Positions 42,051 through 53,523 of a stretch of DNA of 64,000 nucleotides are shown in pieces. The notes under the pieces were generated by a model that was given only the letters and a program-made list of their open reading frames with translations, made no database searches and was not told where the DNA came from. Source of the stretch: Parapristionchus giblindavisi (lineage: Eukaryota; Nematoda; Chromadorea; Rhabditida; Diplogasteridae); contig CALSFV010000019.1 of assembly GCA_943737045.1 (NCBI GenBank), forward strand, positions 124,001 to 188,000. Direction: 5' to 3'. A program made the translations under genes and the position numbers. Every line of letters starts with the position of its first letter. Position 1 is the stretch's first letter.

Positions 42051-44570
42051 AGTATGTTTCAAGTCAAATTGTCAATGATACTCAGCGAGTGATATACTAT
42101 GTGAAAGAGGAAAAAATTCTGAATGAGACACACTTCAGGTCATGTCGATCTGTAATATTTTACTGCTGCTATAATGATCGAAGTACAAAAGTAGCTTTTA
42201 CTCTGATATGATCAAGATAACTTGAGAAATATGGAAATGAAAAATGAATCCTATCGTGTCATATACCAAATGAAAGAGCGAAAAATTCTGAATAAGATAA
42301 ACTATTTCAAAGTGGTCAGTACGGCCAATATGTAAATTTATCTTTCAGTACTCTCTGTTTTTGGTACAAAACAGCACGTTACAAGTCAAATTGTCAATGA
42401 TACTCAGCGAGTGATATACTGTGTGAAAGAGGAAAAAATTCTGAATGAGACGCACTTCAGTTCATGTCGGTCTGTAATATTTTACTGCTGCTATAATGAT
42501 CGAAGTACAAAAGTAGCCTTTACTCTGATATGATCAAGATAACTTGAGAAATATGAAAATGAAAATGAATCCTATCGTGTCATATACCAAATGAAAGAGC
42601 GAAAAATTCGGAATAAGATAAACTATTTCAAAGTGGTCAGTACGGCCAATATGTAAATTTATCTTTCAGTACTCTCTGTTTTTGGTACAAAACAGCACGT
42701 TACAAGTCAAATTGTCAATGATACTCAGCGAGTGATATACTATGTGAAAGAGGAAAAAATTCTGAATGAGACGCACTTCAGTTCATGTCGGTCTGTAATA
42801 TTTTACTGCTGCTATAATGATCGAAGTACAAAAGTAGCCTTTACTCTGATATGATCAAGATAACTTGAGAAATATGAAAATGAAAATGAATCCTATCGTC
42901 TCATATACCAAATGAAAGAGCGAAAAATTCGGAATAAGATAAACTATTTCAAAGTGGTCAGTACGGCCAATATGTAAATTTATCTTTCAGTACTCTCTGT
43001 TTTTGGTACAAAACAGTATGTTTCAAGTCAAATTGTCAATGATACTCAGCGAGTGATATACTATGTGAAAGAGGAAAAAATTCTGAATGAGACACACTTC
43101 AGGTCATGTCGATCTGTAATATTTTACTGCTGCTATAATGATCGAAGTACAAAAGTAGCTTTTACTCTGATATGATCAAGATAACTTGAGAAATATGGAA
43201 ATGAAAAATGAAACCTATCGTGCCATATACCAAATGAAAGAGCGAAAAATTCGGAATAAGATAAACTATTTCAAAGTGGTCAGTACGGCCAATATGTAAA
43301 TTTATCTTTCAGTACTCTCTGTTTTTGGTACAAAACAGCACGTTACAAGTCAAATTGTCAATGATACTCAGCGAGTGATATACTATGTGAAAGAGGAAAA
43401 AATTCTGAATGAGACGCACTTCAGTTCATGTCGGTCTGTAATATTTTACTGCTGCTATAATGATCGAAGTACAAAAGTAGCCTTTACTCTGATATGATCA
43501 AGATAACTTCTGAAATATGAAAATGAAAATGAATCCTATCGTGTCATATACCAAATGAAAGAGCGAAAAATTCGGAATAAGATAAACTATTTCAAAGTGG
43601 TCAGTACGGCCAATATGTAAATTTATCTTTCAGTACTCTCTGTTTTTGGTACAAAACAGCACGTTACAAGTCAAATTGTCAATGATACTCAGCGAGTGAT
43701 ATACTATGTGAAAGAGGAAAAAATTCTGAATGAGAGACACTTCAGGTCATGTCGATCTGTAATATTTTACTGCTGCTATAATGATCGAAGTACAAAAGTA
43801 GCTTTTACTCTGATATGATCAAGATAACTTGAGAAATATGGAAATGAAAAATGAAACCTATCGTGCCATATACCAAATGAAAGAGCGAAAAATTCTGAAT
43901 AAGATAAACTATTTCAAAGTGGTCAGTACGGCCAATATGTAAATTTATCTTTCAGTACTCTCTGTTTTTGGTACAAAACAGCACGTTACAAGTCAAATTG
44001 TCAATGATACTCAGCGAGTGATATACTATGTGAAAGAGGAAAAAATTCTGAATGAGACGCACTTCAGTTCATGTCGATCTGTAATATTTAACTGCTGCTA
44101 TAATGATCGAAGTACAAAAGTAGCCTTTATTCTGATATGATCAAGATAACTTGAGAAATATGAAAATGAAAATGAATCCTATCGTGTCATATACCAAATG
44201 AAAGAGCGAAAAATTCTGAATAAGATAAACTATTTCAAAGTGGTCAGTACGGCCAATATGTAAATTTATCTTTCAGTACTCTCTGTTTTTGGTACAAAAC
44301 AGCACGTTACAAGTCAAATTGTCAATGATACTCAGCGAGTGATATACTATGTGAAAGAGGAAAAAATTCTGAATGAGACGCTCTTCAGTTCATGTCGATC
44401 TGTAATATTTAACTGCTGCTATAATGATCGAAGTACAAAAGTAGCTTTTACTCTGATATGATCAAGATAACTTGAGAAATATGAAAATGAAAAATGAATC
44501 CTATCGTGTCATATACCAAATGAAAGAGCGAAAAATTCTGAATAAGATAAACTATTTCAAAGTGGTCAGT

Positions 44571-46880
44571 ACGACCAATATGTAAATTTATCTTTCAGTA
44601 CTCTCTGTTTTTGGTACAAAACAGTATGTTACAAGTCAAATTGTCAATGATACTCAGCGAGTGATATACTATGTGAAAGAGGAAAAAATTCTGAATGAGA
44701 CGCACTTCAGTTCATGTCGATCTGTAATATTTAACTGCTGCTATAATGATCGAAGTACAAAAGTAGCTTTTACTCTGATATGATCAAGATAACTTGAGAA
44801 ATATGAAAATGAAAAATGAATCCTATCGTGTCATATACCAAATGAAAGAGCGAAAAATTCTGAATAAGATAAACTATTTCAAAGTGGTCAGTACGGCCAA
44901 TATGTAAATTTATCTTTCAGTACTCTCTGTTTTTGGTACACAACAGTATGTTACAAGTTAAATTGTCAATGATACTCAGCGAGTGATATACTATGTGAAA
45001 GAGGAAAAAATTCTGAATGAGACGCACTTCAGTTCATGTCGATCTGTAATATTTAACTGCTGCTATAATGATCGAAGTACAAAAGTAGCCTTTACTCTGA
45101 TATGATCAAGATAACTTGAGAAATATGGAAATGAAAAATGAAACCTATCGTGCCATATACCAAATGAAAGAGCGAAAAATTCTGAATAAGATAAACTATT
45201 TCAAAGTGGTCAGTACGGCCAATATGTAAATTTATCTTTCAGTACTCTCTGTTTTTGGTACAAAACAGCACGTTACAAGTCAAATTGTCAATGATACTCA
45301 GCGAGTGATATACTATGTGAAAGAGGAAAAAATTCTGAATGAGACGCTCTTCAGTTCATGTCGATCTGTAATATTTAACTGCTGCTATAATGATCGAAGT
45401 ACAAAAGTAGCCTTTACTCTGATATGATCAAGATAACTTGAGAAATATGAAAATGAAAATGAATCCTATCGTGTCATATACCAAATGAAAGAGCGAAAAA
45501 TTCGGAATAAGATAAACTATTTCAAAGTGGTCAGTACGGCCAATATGTAAATTTATCTTTCAGTACTCTCTGTTTTTGGTACAAAACAGCACGTTACAAG
45601 TCAAATTGTCAATGATACTCAGCGAGTGATATACTATGTGAAAGAGGAAAAAATTCTGAATGAGACGCACTTCAGTTCATGTCGGTCTGTAATATTTTAC
45701 TGCTGCTATAATGATCGAAGTACAAAAGTAGCCTTTACTCTGATATGATCAAGATAACTTGAGAAATATGAAAATGAAAATGAATCCTATCGTGTCATAT
45801 ACCAAATGAAAGAGCGAAAAATTCGGAATAAGATAAACTATTTCAAAGTGGTCAGTACGGCCAATATGTAAATTTATCTTTCAGTACTCTCTGTTTTTGG
45901 TACAAAACAGTATGTTACAAGTCAAATTGTCAATGAAACTCAGCGAGTGATATACTATGTGAAAGAGGAAAAAATTCTGAATGAGACGCTCTTCAGTTCA
46001 TGTCGATCTGTAATATTTAACTGCTGCTATAATGATCGAAGTACAAAAGTAGCCTTTACTCTGATATGATCAAGATAACTTGAGAAATATGAAAATGAAA
46101 AATGAATCCTATCGTGTCATATACCAAATGAAAGAGCGAAAAATTCGGAATAAGATAAACTATTTCAAAGTGGTCAGTACGGCCAATATGTAAATTTATC
46201 TTTCAGTACTCTCTGTTTTTGGTACAAAACAGCACGTTACAAGTCAAATTGTCAATGATACTCAGCGAGTGATATACTATGTGAAAGAGGAAAAAAATCT
46301 GAATGAGACGCACTTCAGTTCATGTCGATCTGTAATATTTAACTGCTGCTATAATGATCGAAGTACAAAAGTAGCTTTTACTCTGATATGATCAAGATAA
46401 CTTGAGAAATATGAAAATGAAAAATGAATCCTATCGTGTCATATACCAAATGAAAGAGCGAAAAATTCTGAATAAGATAAACTATTTCAAAGTGGTCAGT
46501 ACGACCAATATGTAAATTTATCTTTCAGTACTCTCTGTTTTTGGTACAAAACAGTATGTTACAAGTCAAATTGTCAATGATACTCAGCGAGTGATATACT
46601 ATGTGAAAGAGGAAAAAATTCTGAATGAGACGCACTTCAGTTCATGTCGATCTGTAATATTTAGCTGCTGCTATAATGATCGAAGTACAAAAGTAGCTTT
46701 TACTCTGATATGATCAAGATAACTTGAGAAATATGAAAATGAAAAATGAATCCTATCGTGTCATATACCAAATGAAAGAGCGAAAAATTCTGAATAAGAT
46801 AAACTATTTCAAAGTGGTCAGTACGGCCAATATGCAAATTTATCTTTCAGTACTCTCTGTTTTTGGTACACAACAGTATG
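44571..46880 (-). repeat. Six-monomer HOR, period 1930 bp
   Basis: The rare allele ACGACCAATA is at 44571 and 46501, and the allele GGTACACAACAG recurs near 44936 and 46866, both 1930 bp apart. The second copy has picked up private changes, including TATGCAAATT at 46831, which removes a stop codon and creates a 103-codon chance open frame. Confidence 0.75.
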
Positions 46881-47420
46881 TTACAAGTCAAATTGTCAAT
46901 GATACTCAGCGAGTGATATACTATGTGAAAGAGGAAAAAATTCTGAATGAGAGACACTTCAGGTCATGTCGATCTGTAATATTTTACTGCTGCTATAATG
47001 ATCGAAGTACAAAAGTAGCTTTTACTCTGATATGATCAAGATAACTTGAGAAATATGGAAATGAAAAATGAAACCTATCGTGCCATATACCAAATGAAAG
47101 AGCGAAAAATTCTGAATAAGATAAACTATTTCAAAGTGGTCAGTACGGCCAATATGTAAATTTATCTTTCAGTACTCTCTGTTTTTGGTACAAAACAGTA
47201 TGTTTCAAGTCAAATTGTCAATGATACTCAGCGAGTGATATACTATGTGAAAGAGGAAAAAATTCTGAATGAGAGACACTTCAGGTCATGTCGATCTGTA
47301 ATATTTTACTGCTGCTATAATGATCGAAGTACAAAAGTAGCTTTTACTCTGATATGATCAAGATAACTTGAGAAATATGGAAATGAAAAATGAAACCTAT
47401 CGTGCCATATACCAAATGAA

Positions 47421-48360
47421 AGAGCGAATAATTCGGAATAAGATAAACTATTTCAAAGTGGTCAGTACGGCCAATATGTAAATTTATCTTTCAGTACTCT
47501 CTGTTTTTGGTACACAACAGTATGTTACAAGTCAAATTGTCAATGATACTCAGCGAGTGATATACTATGTGAAAGAGGAAAAAATTCTGAATGAGAGACA
47601 CTTCAGGTCATGTCGATCTGTAATATTTTACTGCTGCTATAATGATCGAAGTACAAAAGTAGCTTTTACTCTGATATGATCAAGATAACTTGAGAAATAT
47701 GGAAATGAAAAATGAAACCTATCGTGCCATATACCAAATGAAAGAGCGAAAAATTCTGAATAAGATAAACTATTTCAAAGTGGTCAGTACGGCCAATATG
47801 TAAATTTATCTTTCAGTACTCTCTGTTTTTGGTACAAAACAGTATGTTTCAAGTCAAATTGTCAATGATACTCAGCGAGTGATATACTATGTGAAAGAGG
47901 AAAAAATTCTGAATGAGAGACACTTCAGGTCATGTCGATCTGTAATATTTTACTGCTGCTATAATGATCGAAGTACAAAAGTAGCTTTTACTCTGATATG
48001 ATCAAGATAACTTGAGAAATATGGAAATGAAAAATGAAACCTATCGTGCCATATACCAAATGAAAGAGCGAATAATTCGGAATAAGATAAACTATTTCAA
48101 AGTGGTCAGTACGGCCAATATGTAAATTTATCTTTCAGTACTCTCTGTTTTTGGTACAAAACAGCACGTTACAAGTCAAATTGTCAATGATACTCAGCGA
48201 GTGATATACTATGTGAAAGAGGAAAAAATTCTGAATGAGAGACGCTTCAGGTCATGTCGATCTGTAATATTTTACTGCTGCTATAATGATCGAAGTACAA
48301 AAGTAGCTTTTACTCTGATATGATCAAGATAACTTGAGAAATATGGAAATGAAAAATGAA
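47421..48360 (-). repeat. Two-monomer HOR, period 644 bp
   Basis: The allele AGAGCGAATAATTCGG occurs at 47421 and 48065, 644 bp apart. Monomers with GCGAAAAATTCTG alternate with it, and all share GAGAGACACTTCAGG (or GAGAGACGC at 48237) and CGTGCCATATA. This is the shortest HOR period I found in the window. Confidence 0.7.
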
Positions 48361-50492
48361 ACCTATCGTGCCATATACCAAATGAAAGAGCGAAAAATTC
48401 TGAATAAGATAAACTATTTCAAAGTGGTCAGTACGGCCAATATGTAAATTTATCTTTCAGTACTCTCTGTTTTTGGTACAAAACAGCACGTTACAAGTCA
48501 AATTGTCAATGATACTCAGCGAGTGATATACTATGTGAAAGAGGAAAAAATTCTGAATGAGACGCACTTCAGTTCATGTCGATCTGTAATATTTAACTGC
48601 TGCTATAATGATCGAAGTACAAAAGTAGCCTTTACTCTGATATGACCAAGATAACTTGAGAAATATGAAAATGAAAATGAATCCTATCGTGTCATATACC
48701 AAATGAAAGAGCGAAAAATTCGGAATAAGATAAACTATTTCAAAGTGGTCAGTACGGCCAATATGTAAATTTATCTTTCAGTACTCTCTGTTTTTGGTAC
48801 AAAACAGCACGTTACAAGTCAAATTGTCAATGATACTCAGCGAGTGATATACTATGTGAAAGAGGAAAAAATTCTGAATGAGACGCACTTCAGTTCATGT
48901 CGATCTGTAATATTTAACTGCTGCTATAATGATCGAAGTACAAAAGTAGCTTTTAGTCTGATATGATCAAGATAACTTGAGAAATATGAAAATGAAAAAT
49001 GAATCCTATCGTGTCATATACCAAATGAAAGAGCGAAAAATTCGGAATAAGATAAACTATTTCAAAGTGGTCAGTACGGCCAATATGTAAATTTATCTTT
49101 CAGTACTCTCTGTTTTTGGTACAAAACAGTATGTTACAAGTCAAATTGTCAATGATACTCAGCGAGTGATATACTATGTGAAAGAGGAAAAAATTCTGAA
49201 TGAGACGCTCTTCAGTTCATGTCGATCTGTAATATTTAACTGCTGCTATAATGATCGAAGTACAAAAGTAGCCTTTACTCTGATATGATCAAGATAACTT
49301 GAGAAATATGAAAATGAAAAATGAATCCTATCGTGTCATATACCAAATGAAAGAGCGAAAAATTCTGAATAAGATAAACTATTTCAAAGTGGTCAGTACG
49401 GCCAATATGTAAATTTATCTTTCAGTACTCTCTGTTTTTGGTACAAAACAGTATGTTTCAAGTCAAATTGTCAATGATACTCAGCGAGTGATATACTATG
49501 TGAAAGAGGAAAAAATTCTGAATGAGAGACACTTCAGGTCATGTCGATCTGTAATATTTTACTGCTGCTATAATGATCGAAGTACAAAAGTAGCTTTTAC
49601 TCTGATATGATCAAGATAACTTGAGAAATATGGAAATGAAAAATGAAACCTATCGTGCCATATACCAAATGAAAGAGCGAAAAATTCGGAATAAGATAAA
49701 CTATTTCAAAGTGGTCAGTACGGCCAATATGTAAATTTATCTTTCAGTACTCTCTGTTTTTGGTACAAAACAGCACGTTACAAGTCAAATTGTCAATGAT
49801 ACTCAGCGAGTGATATACTATGTGAAAGAGGAAAAAATTCTGAATGAGAGACACTTCAGGTCATGTCGATCTGTAATATTTTACTGCTGCTATAATGATC
49901 GAAGTACAAAAGTAGCTTTTACTCTGATATGATCAAGATAACTTGAGAAATATGGAAATGAAAATGAATCCTATCGTGTCATATAACAAATGAAAGAGCG
50001 AAAAATTCTGAATAAGATAAACTATTTCAAAGTGGTCAGTACGGCCAATATGTAAATTTATCTTTCAGTACTCTCTGTTTTTGGTACAAAACAGTATGTT
50101 ACAAGTCAAATTGTCAATGATACTCAGCGAGTGATATACTATGTGAAAGAGGAAAAAATTCTGAATGAGACACACTTTAGGTCATGTCGATCTGTAATAT
50201 TTTACTGCTGCTATAATGATCGAAGTACAAAAGTAGCTTTTACTCTGATATGATCAAGATAACTTGAGAAATATGAAAATGAAAATGAATCCTATCGTGT
50301 CATATACCAAATGAAAGAGCGAAAAATTCTGAATAAGATAAACTATTTCAAAGTGGTCAGTACGGCCAATATGTAAATTTATCTTTCAGTACTCTCTGTT
50401 TTTGGTACAAAACAGTATGTTACAAGTCAAATTGTCAATGATACTCAGCGAGTGATATACTATGTGAAAGATAAAAAAATTCTGAATGAGAC

Positions 50493-53110
50493 GCACTCCA
50501 GGTCAAGTCGATCTGTAATATTTAACTGCTGCTATAATGATCGAAGTACAAAAGTAGCTTTTACTCTGATATGATCAAGATAACTTGAGAAATATGAAAA
50601 TGAAAAATGAAACCTATCGTGTCATATACCAAATGAAAGAGCGAAAAATTCTGAATAAGTTAAAATATTTCAAAGTGGTCAGTACGGCCAATATGTAAAT
50701 TTATCTTTCAGTACTCTCTGTTTTTGGTACAAAACAGTATGGTACAAGTCAAATTGTCAATGATACTCAGCGAGTGATATACTATGTGAAAGAGGAAAAA
50801 ATTCTGAATGAGACGCACTTCAGTTCATGTCGATCTGTAATATTTAACTGCTGCTATAATGATCGAAGTACAAAAGTAGCCTTTACTCTGATATGATCAA
50901 GATAACTTGAGAAATATGAAAATGAAAATGAATCCTATCGTGTCATATACCAAATGAAAGAGCGAAAAATTCTGAATAAGATAAACTATTTCAAAGTGGT
51001 CAGTACGGCCAATATGTAAATTTATCTTTCAGTACTCTTTGTTTTTGGTACAAAACAGTATGTTACAAGTCAAATTGTCAATGATACTCAGCGAGTGATA
51101 TACTATGTGAAAGAGGAAAAAATTCTGAATGAGACGCACTCCAGGTCAAGTCGATCTGTAATATTTAACTGCTGCTATAATGATCGAAGTACAAAAGTAG
51201 CTTTTACTCTGATATGATCAAGATAACTTGAGAAATATGAAAATGAAAAATGAAACCTATCGTGTCACATACCAAATGAAAGAGCGAAAAATTCTGAATA
51301 AGATAAAATATTTCAAAGTGGTCAGTACGGCCAATATGTAAATTTATCTTTCAGTACTCTCTGTTTTTGGTACAAAACAGTATGGTACAAGTCAAATTGT
51401 CAATGATACTCAGCGAGTGATATACTATGTGAAAGAGGAAAAAATTCTGAATGAGACGCACTTCAGTTCATGTCGATCTGTAATATTTAACTGCTGCTAT
51501 AATGATCGAAGTACAAAAGTAGCCTTTACTCTGATATGATCAAGATAACTTGAGAAATATGAAAATGAAAATGAATCCTATCGTGTCATATACCAAATGA
51601 AAGAGCGAAAAATTCTGAATAAGATAAACTATTTCAAAGTGGTCAGTACGGCCAATATGTAAATTTATCTTTCAGTACTCTCTGTTTTTGGTACAAAACA
51701 GTATGTTACAAGTCAAATTGTCAATGATACTCAGCGAGTGATATACTATGTGAAAGAGGAAAAAATTCTGAATGAGACGCACTCCAGGTCAAGTCGATCT
51801 GTAATATTTAACTGCTGCTATAATGATCGAAGTACAAAAGTAGCTTTTACTCTGATATGATCAAGATAACTTGAGAAATATGAAAATGAAAAATTAAACC
51901 TATCGTGTCATATACCAAATGAAAGAGCGAAAAATTCTGAATAAGATAAAATATTTCAAAGTGGTCAGTACGGCCAATATGTAAATTTATCTTTCAGTAA
52001 TCTCTGTTTTTGGTTCAAAACAGTATGTTACAAGTCAAATTGTCAATGATACTCAGCGAGTGATATACTATGTGAAAGAGGAAAAAATTCTGAATGAGAC
52101 GCAATTCAGTTCATGTCGATCTGTAATATTTAACTGCTGCTATAATGATCGAAGTACAAAAGTAGCCTTTACTCTGATATGATCAAGATAACTTGAGAAA
52201 TATGAAAATGAAAATGAATCCTATCGTGTCATATACCAAATGAAAGAGCGAAAAATTCTGAATAAGATAAACTATTTCAAAGTGGTCAGTACGGCCAATA
52301 TGTAAATTTATCTTTCAGTACTCTTTGTTTTTGGTACAAAACAGTATGTTACAAGTCAAATTGTCAATGATACTCAGCGAGTGATATACTATGTGAAAGA
52401 GGAAAAAATTCTGAATGAGACGCACTTCAGTTCATGTCGATCTGTAATATTTAACTGCTGCTATAATGATCGAAGTACAAAAGTAGCCTTTACTCTGATA
52501 TGATCAAGATAACTTGAGAAATATGAAAATGAAAATGAATCCTATCGTGTCATATACCAAATGAAAGAGCGAAAAATTCTGAATAAGATAAACTATTTCA
52601 AAGTGGTCAGTACGGCCAATATGTAAATTTATCTTTCAGTACTCTCTGTTTTTGGTACAAAACAGTATGTTACAAGTCAAATTGTCAATGATACTCAGCG
52701 AGTGATATACTATGTGAAAGAGGAAAAAATTCTGAATGAGACGCACTCCAGGTCAAGTCGATCTGTAATATTTAACTGCTGCTATAATGATCGAAGTACA
52801 AAAGTAGCTTTTACTCTGATATGATCAAGATAACTTGAGAAATATGAAAATGAAAAATTAAACCTATCGTGTCATATACCAAATGAAAGAGCGAAAAATT
52901 CTGAATAAGATAAAATATTTCAAAGTGGTCAGTACGGCCAATATGTAAATTTATCTTTCAGTAATCTCTGTTTTTGGTTCAAAACAGTATGTTACAAGTC
53001 AAATTGTCAATGATACTCAGCGAGTGATATACTATGTGAAAGAGGAAAAAATTCTGAATGAGACGCAATTCAGTTCATGTCGATCTGTAATATTTAACTG
53101 CTGCTATAAT
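50493..53110 (-). repeat. Distal right-arm HOR with private variants (643/964 bp)
   Basis: GCACTCCAGGTCAAG occurs at 50493, 51136, 51779 and 52743, spaced 643, 643 and 964 bp. Its companion monomer type, CAGTAATCTCTG with GGTTCAAAACAG, is at about 51996 and 52960 (964 bp). I did not see either allele in the left arm or in the junction-proximal part of the right arm. Both recur after the retrotransposon, so the subfamily spans the insertion. Confidence 0.75.
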
Positions 53111-53260
53111 GATCGAAGTACAAAAGTAGCCTTTACTCTGATATGATCAAGATAACTTGAGAAATATGAAAATGAAAATGAATCCTATCGTGTCATATAC
53201 CAAATGAAAGAGCGAAAAATTCTGAATAAGATAAACTATTTCAAAGTGGTCAGTACGGCC

Positions 53261-53265
53261 AATAT
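53261..53265. repeat. Target-site duplication, left copy (AATAT)
   Basis: AATAT lies next to the 3' end of the minus-strand element, in satellite context CGGCCAATAT, and matches 57376-57380. Extending leftwards, GGCC faces GGCG at the other end, so a longer imperfect duplication is possible. Confidence 0.65.
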
Positions 53266-53523
53266 TTTAATTTAATTTATCATACATCAATAAGATGCGA
53301 CAACATTTGAAATAACAGATGAAAAGAGCTTGTGGGATAGATAGAAATTATCGGGAGAGGGGGAGGGTAAAGGGGAGGATGGGAAGTGCAGCTCAGAAAA
53401 GACTCTGTATCAAAGATCAAACGGCGATCAATGACAGGTTAGGTTGGCAAGGCCTAGCGGTGGAGAGGTCCGCAATGATTCAATATATATCGGATTGAAT
53501 CGAGAGAGTCTAGAATGAGGGCA
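53266..53523 (-). other. LINE 3' UTR and tail
   Basis: This is the noncoding sequence between the ORF2 stop at 53524 and the satellite. On the element strand it ends TGATAAATTAAATTAAAAT, a short A/T-rich repeat in place of a poly-A tail. That suggests priming through 3' microsatellite-like repeats, as in CR1-type elements. The middle part is C/T-rich on the element strand. I see no gene or clear stem-loop in it. Confidence 0.75.

Larger units (their letters stand above)
35167..53265 (-). repeat. Satellite array, inverted right arm, proximal part (about 56 monomers)
   Basis: The same 321-322 bp monomer continues as its reverse complement from 35167 to the retrotransposon boundary. The 5 bp AATAT at 53261-53265 is the last satellite sequence before the element. 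Monomer variants are reverse complements of left-arm types, such as GAGAGACAC for left GTGTCTCTC and GCTCTTCAG for left agagc types. Others I did not see in the left arm, such as AAAAATTTCG at 36139 and CTCCAGGTCAAG from 50.5 kb onward. No gene-like sequence is present apart from a chance open frame at 46.7 kb, treated as spurious. Confidence 0.97.

Noticed and set aside
46724..47035. 103-codon open frame on the plus strand
   Set aside because: It lies wholly within a satellite monomer, needs a TTG start for its full length, and exists only because one TAA has changed to CAA. There are no domain features and no gene context.
53266..53523. Poly-A tail typical of L1 or Jockey
   Set aside because: The 3' end has only a short TAAATT-like A/T repeat, not a run of A, so a CR1-like end fits better.
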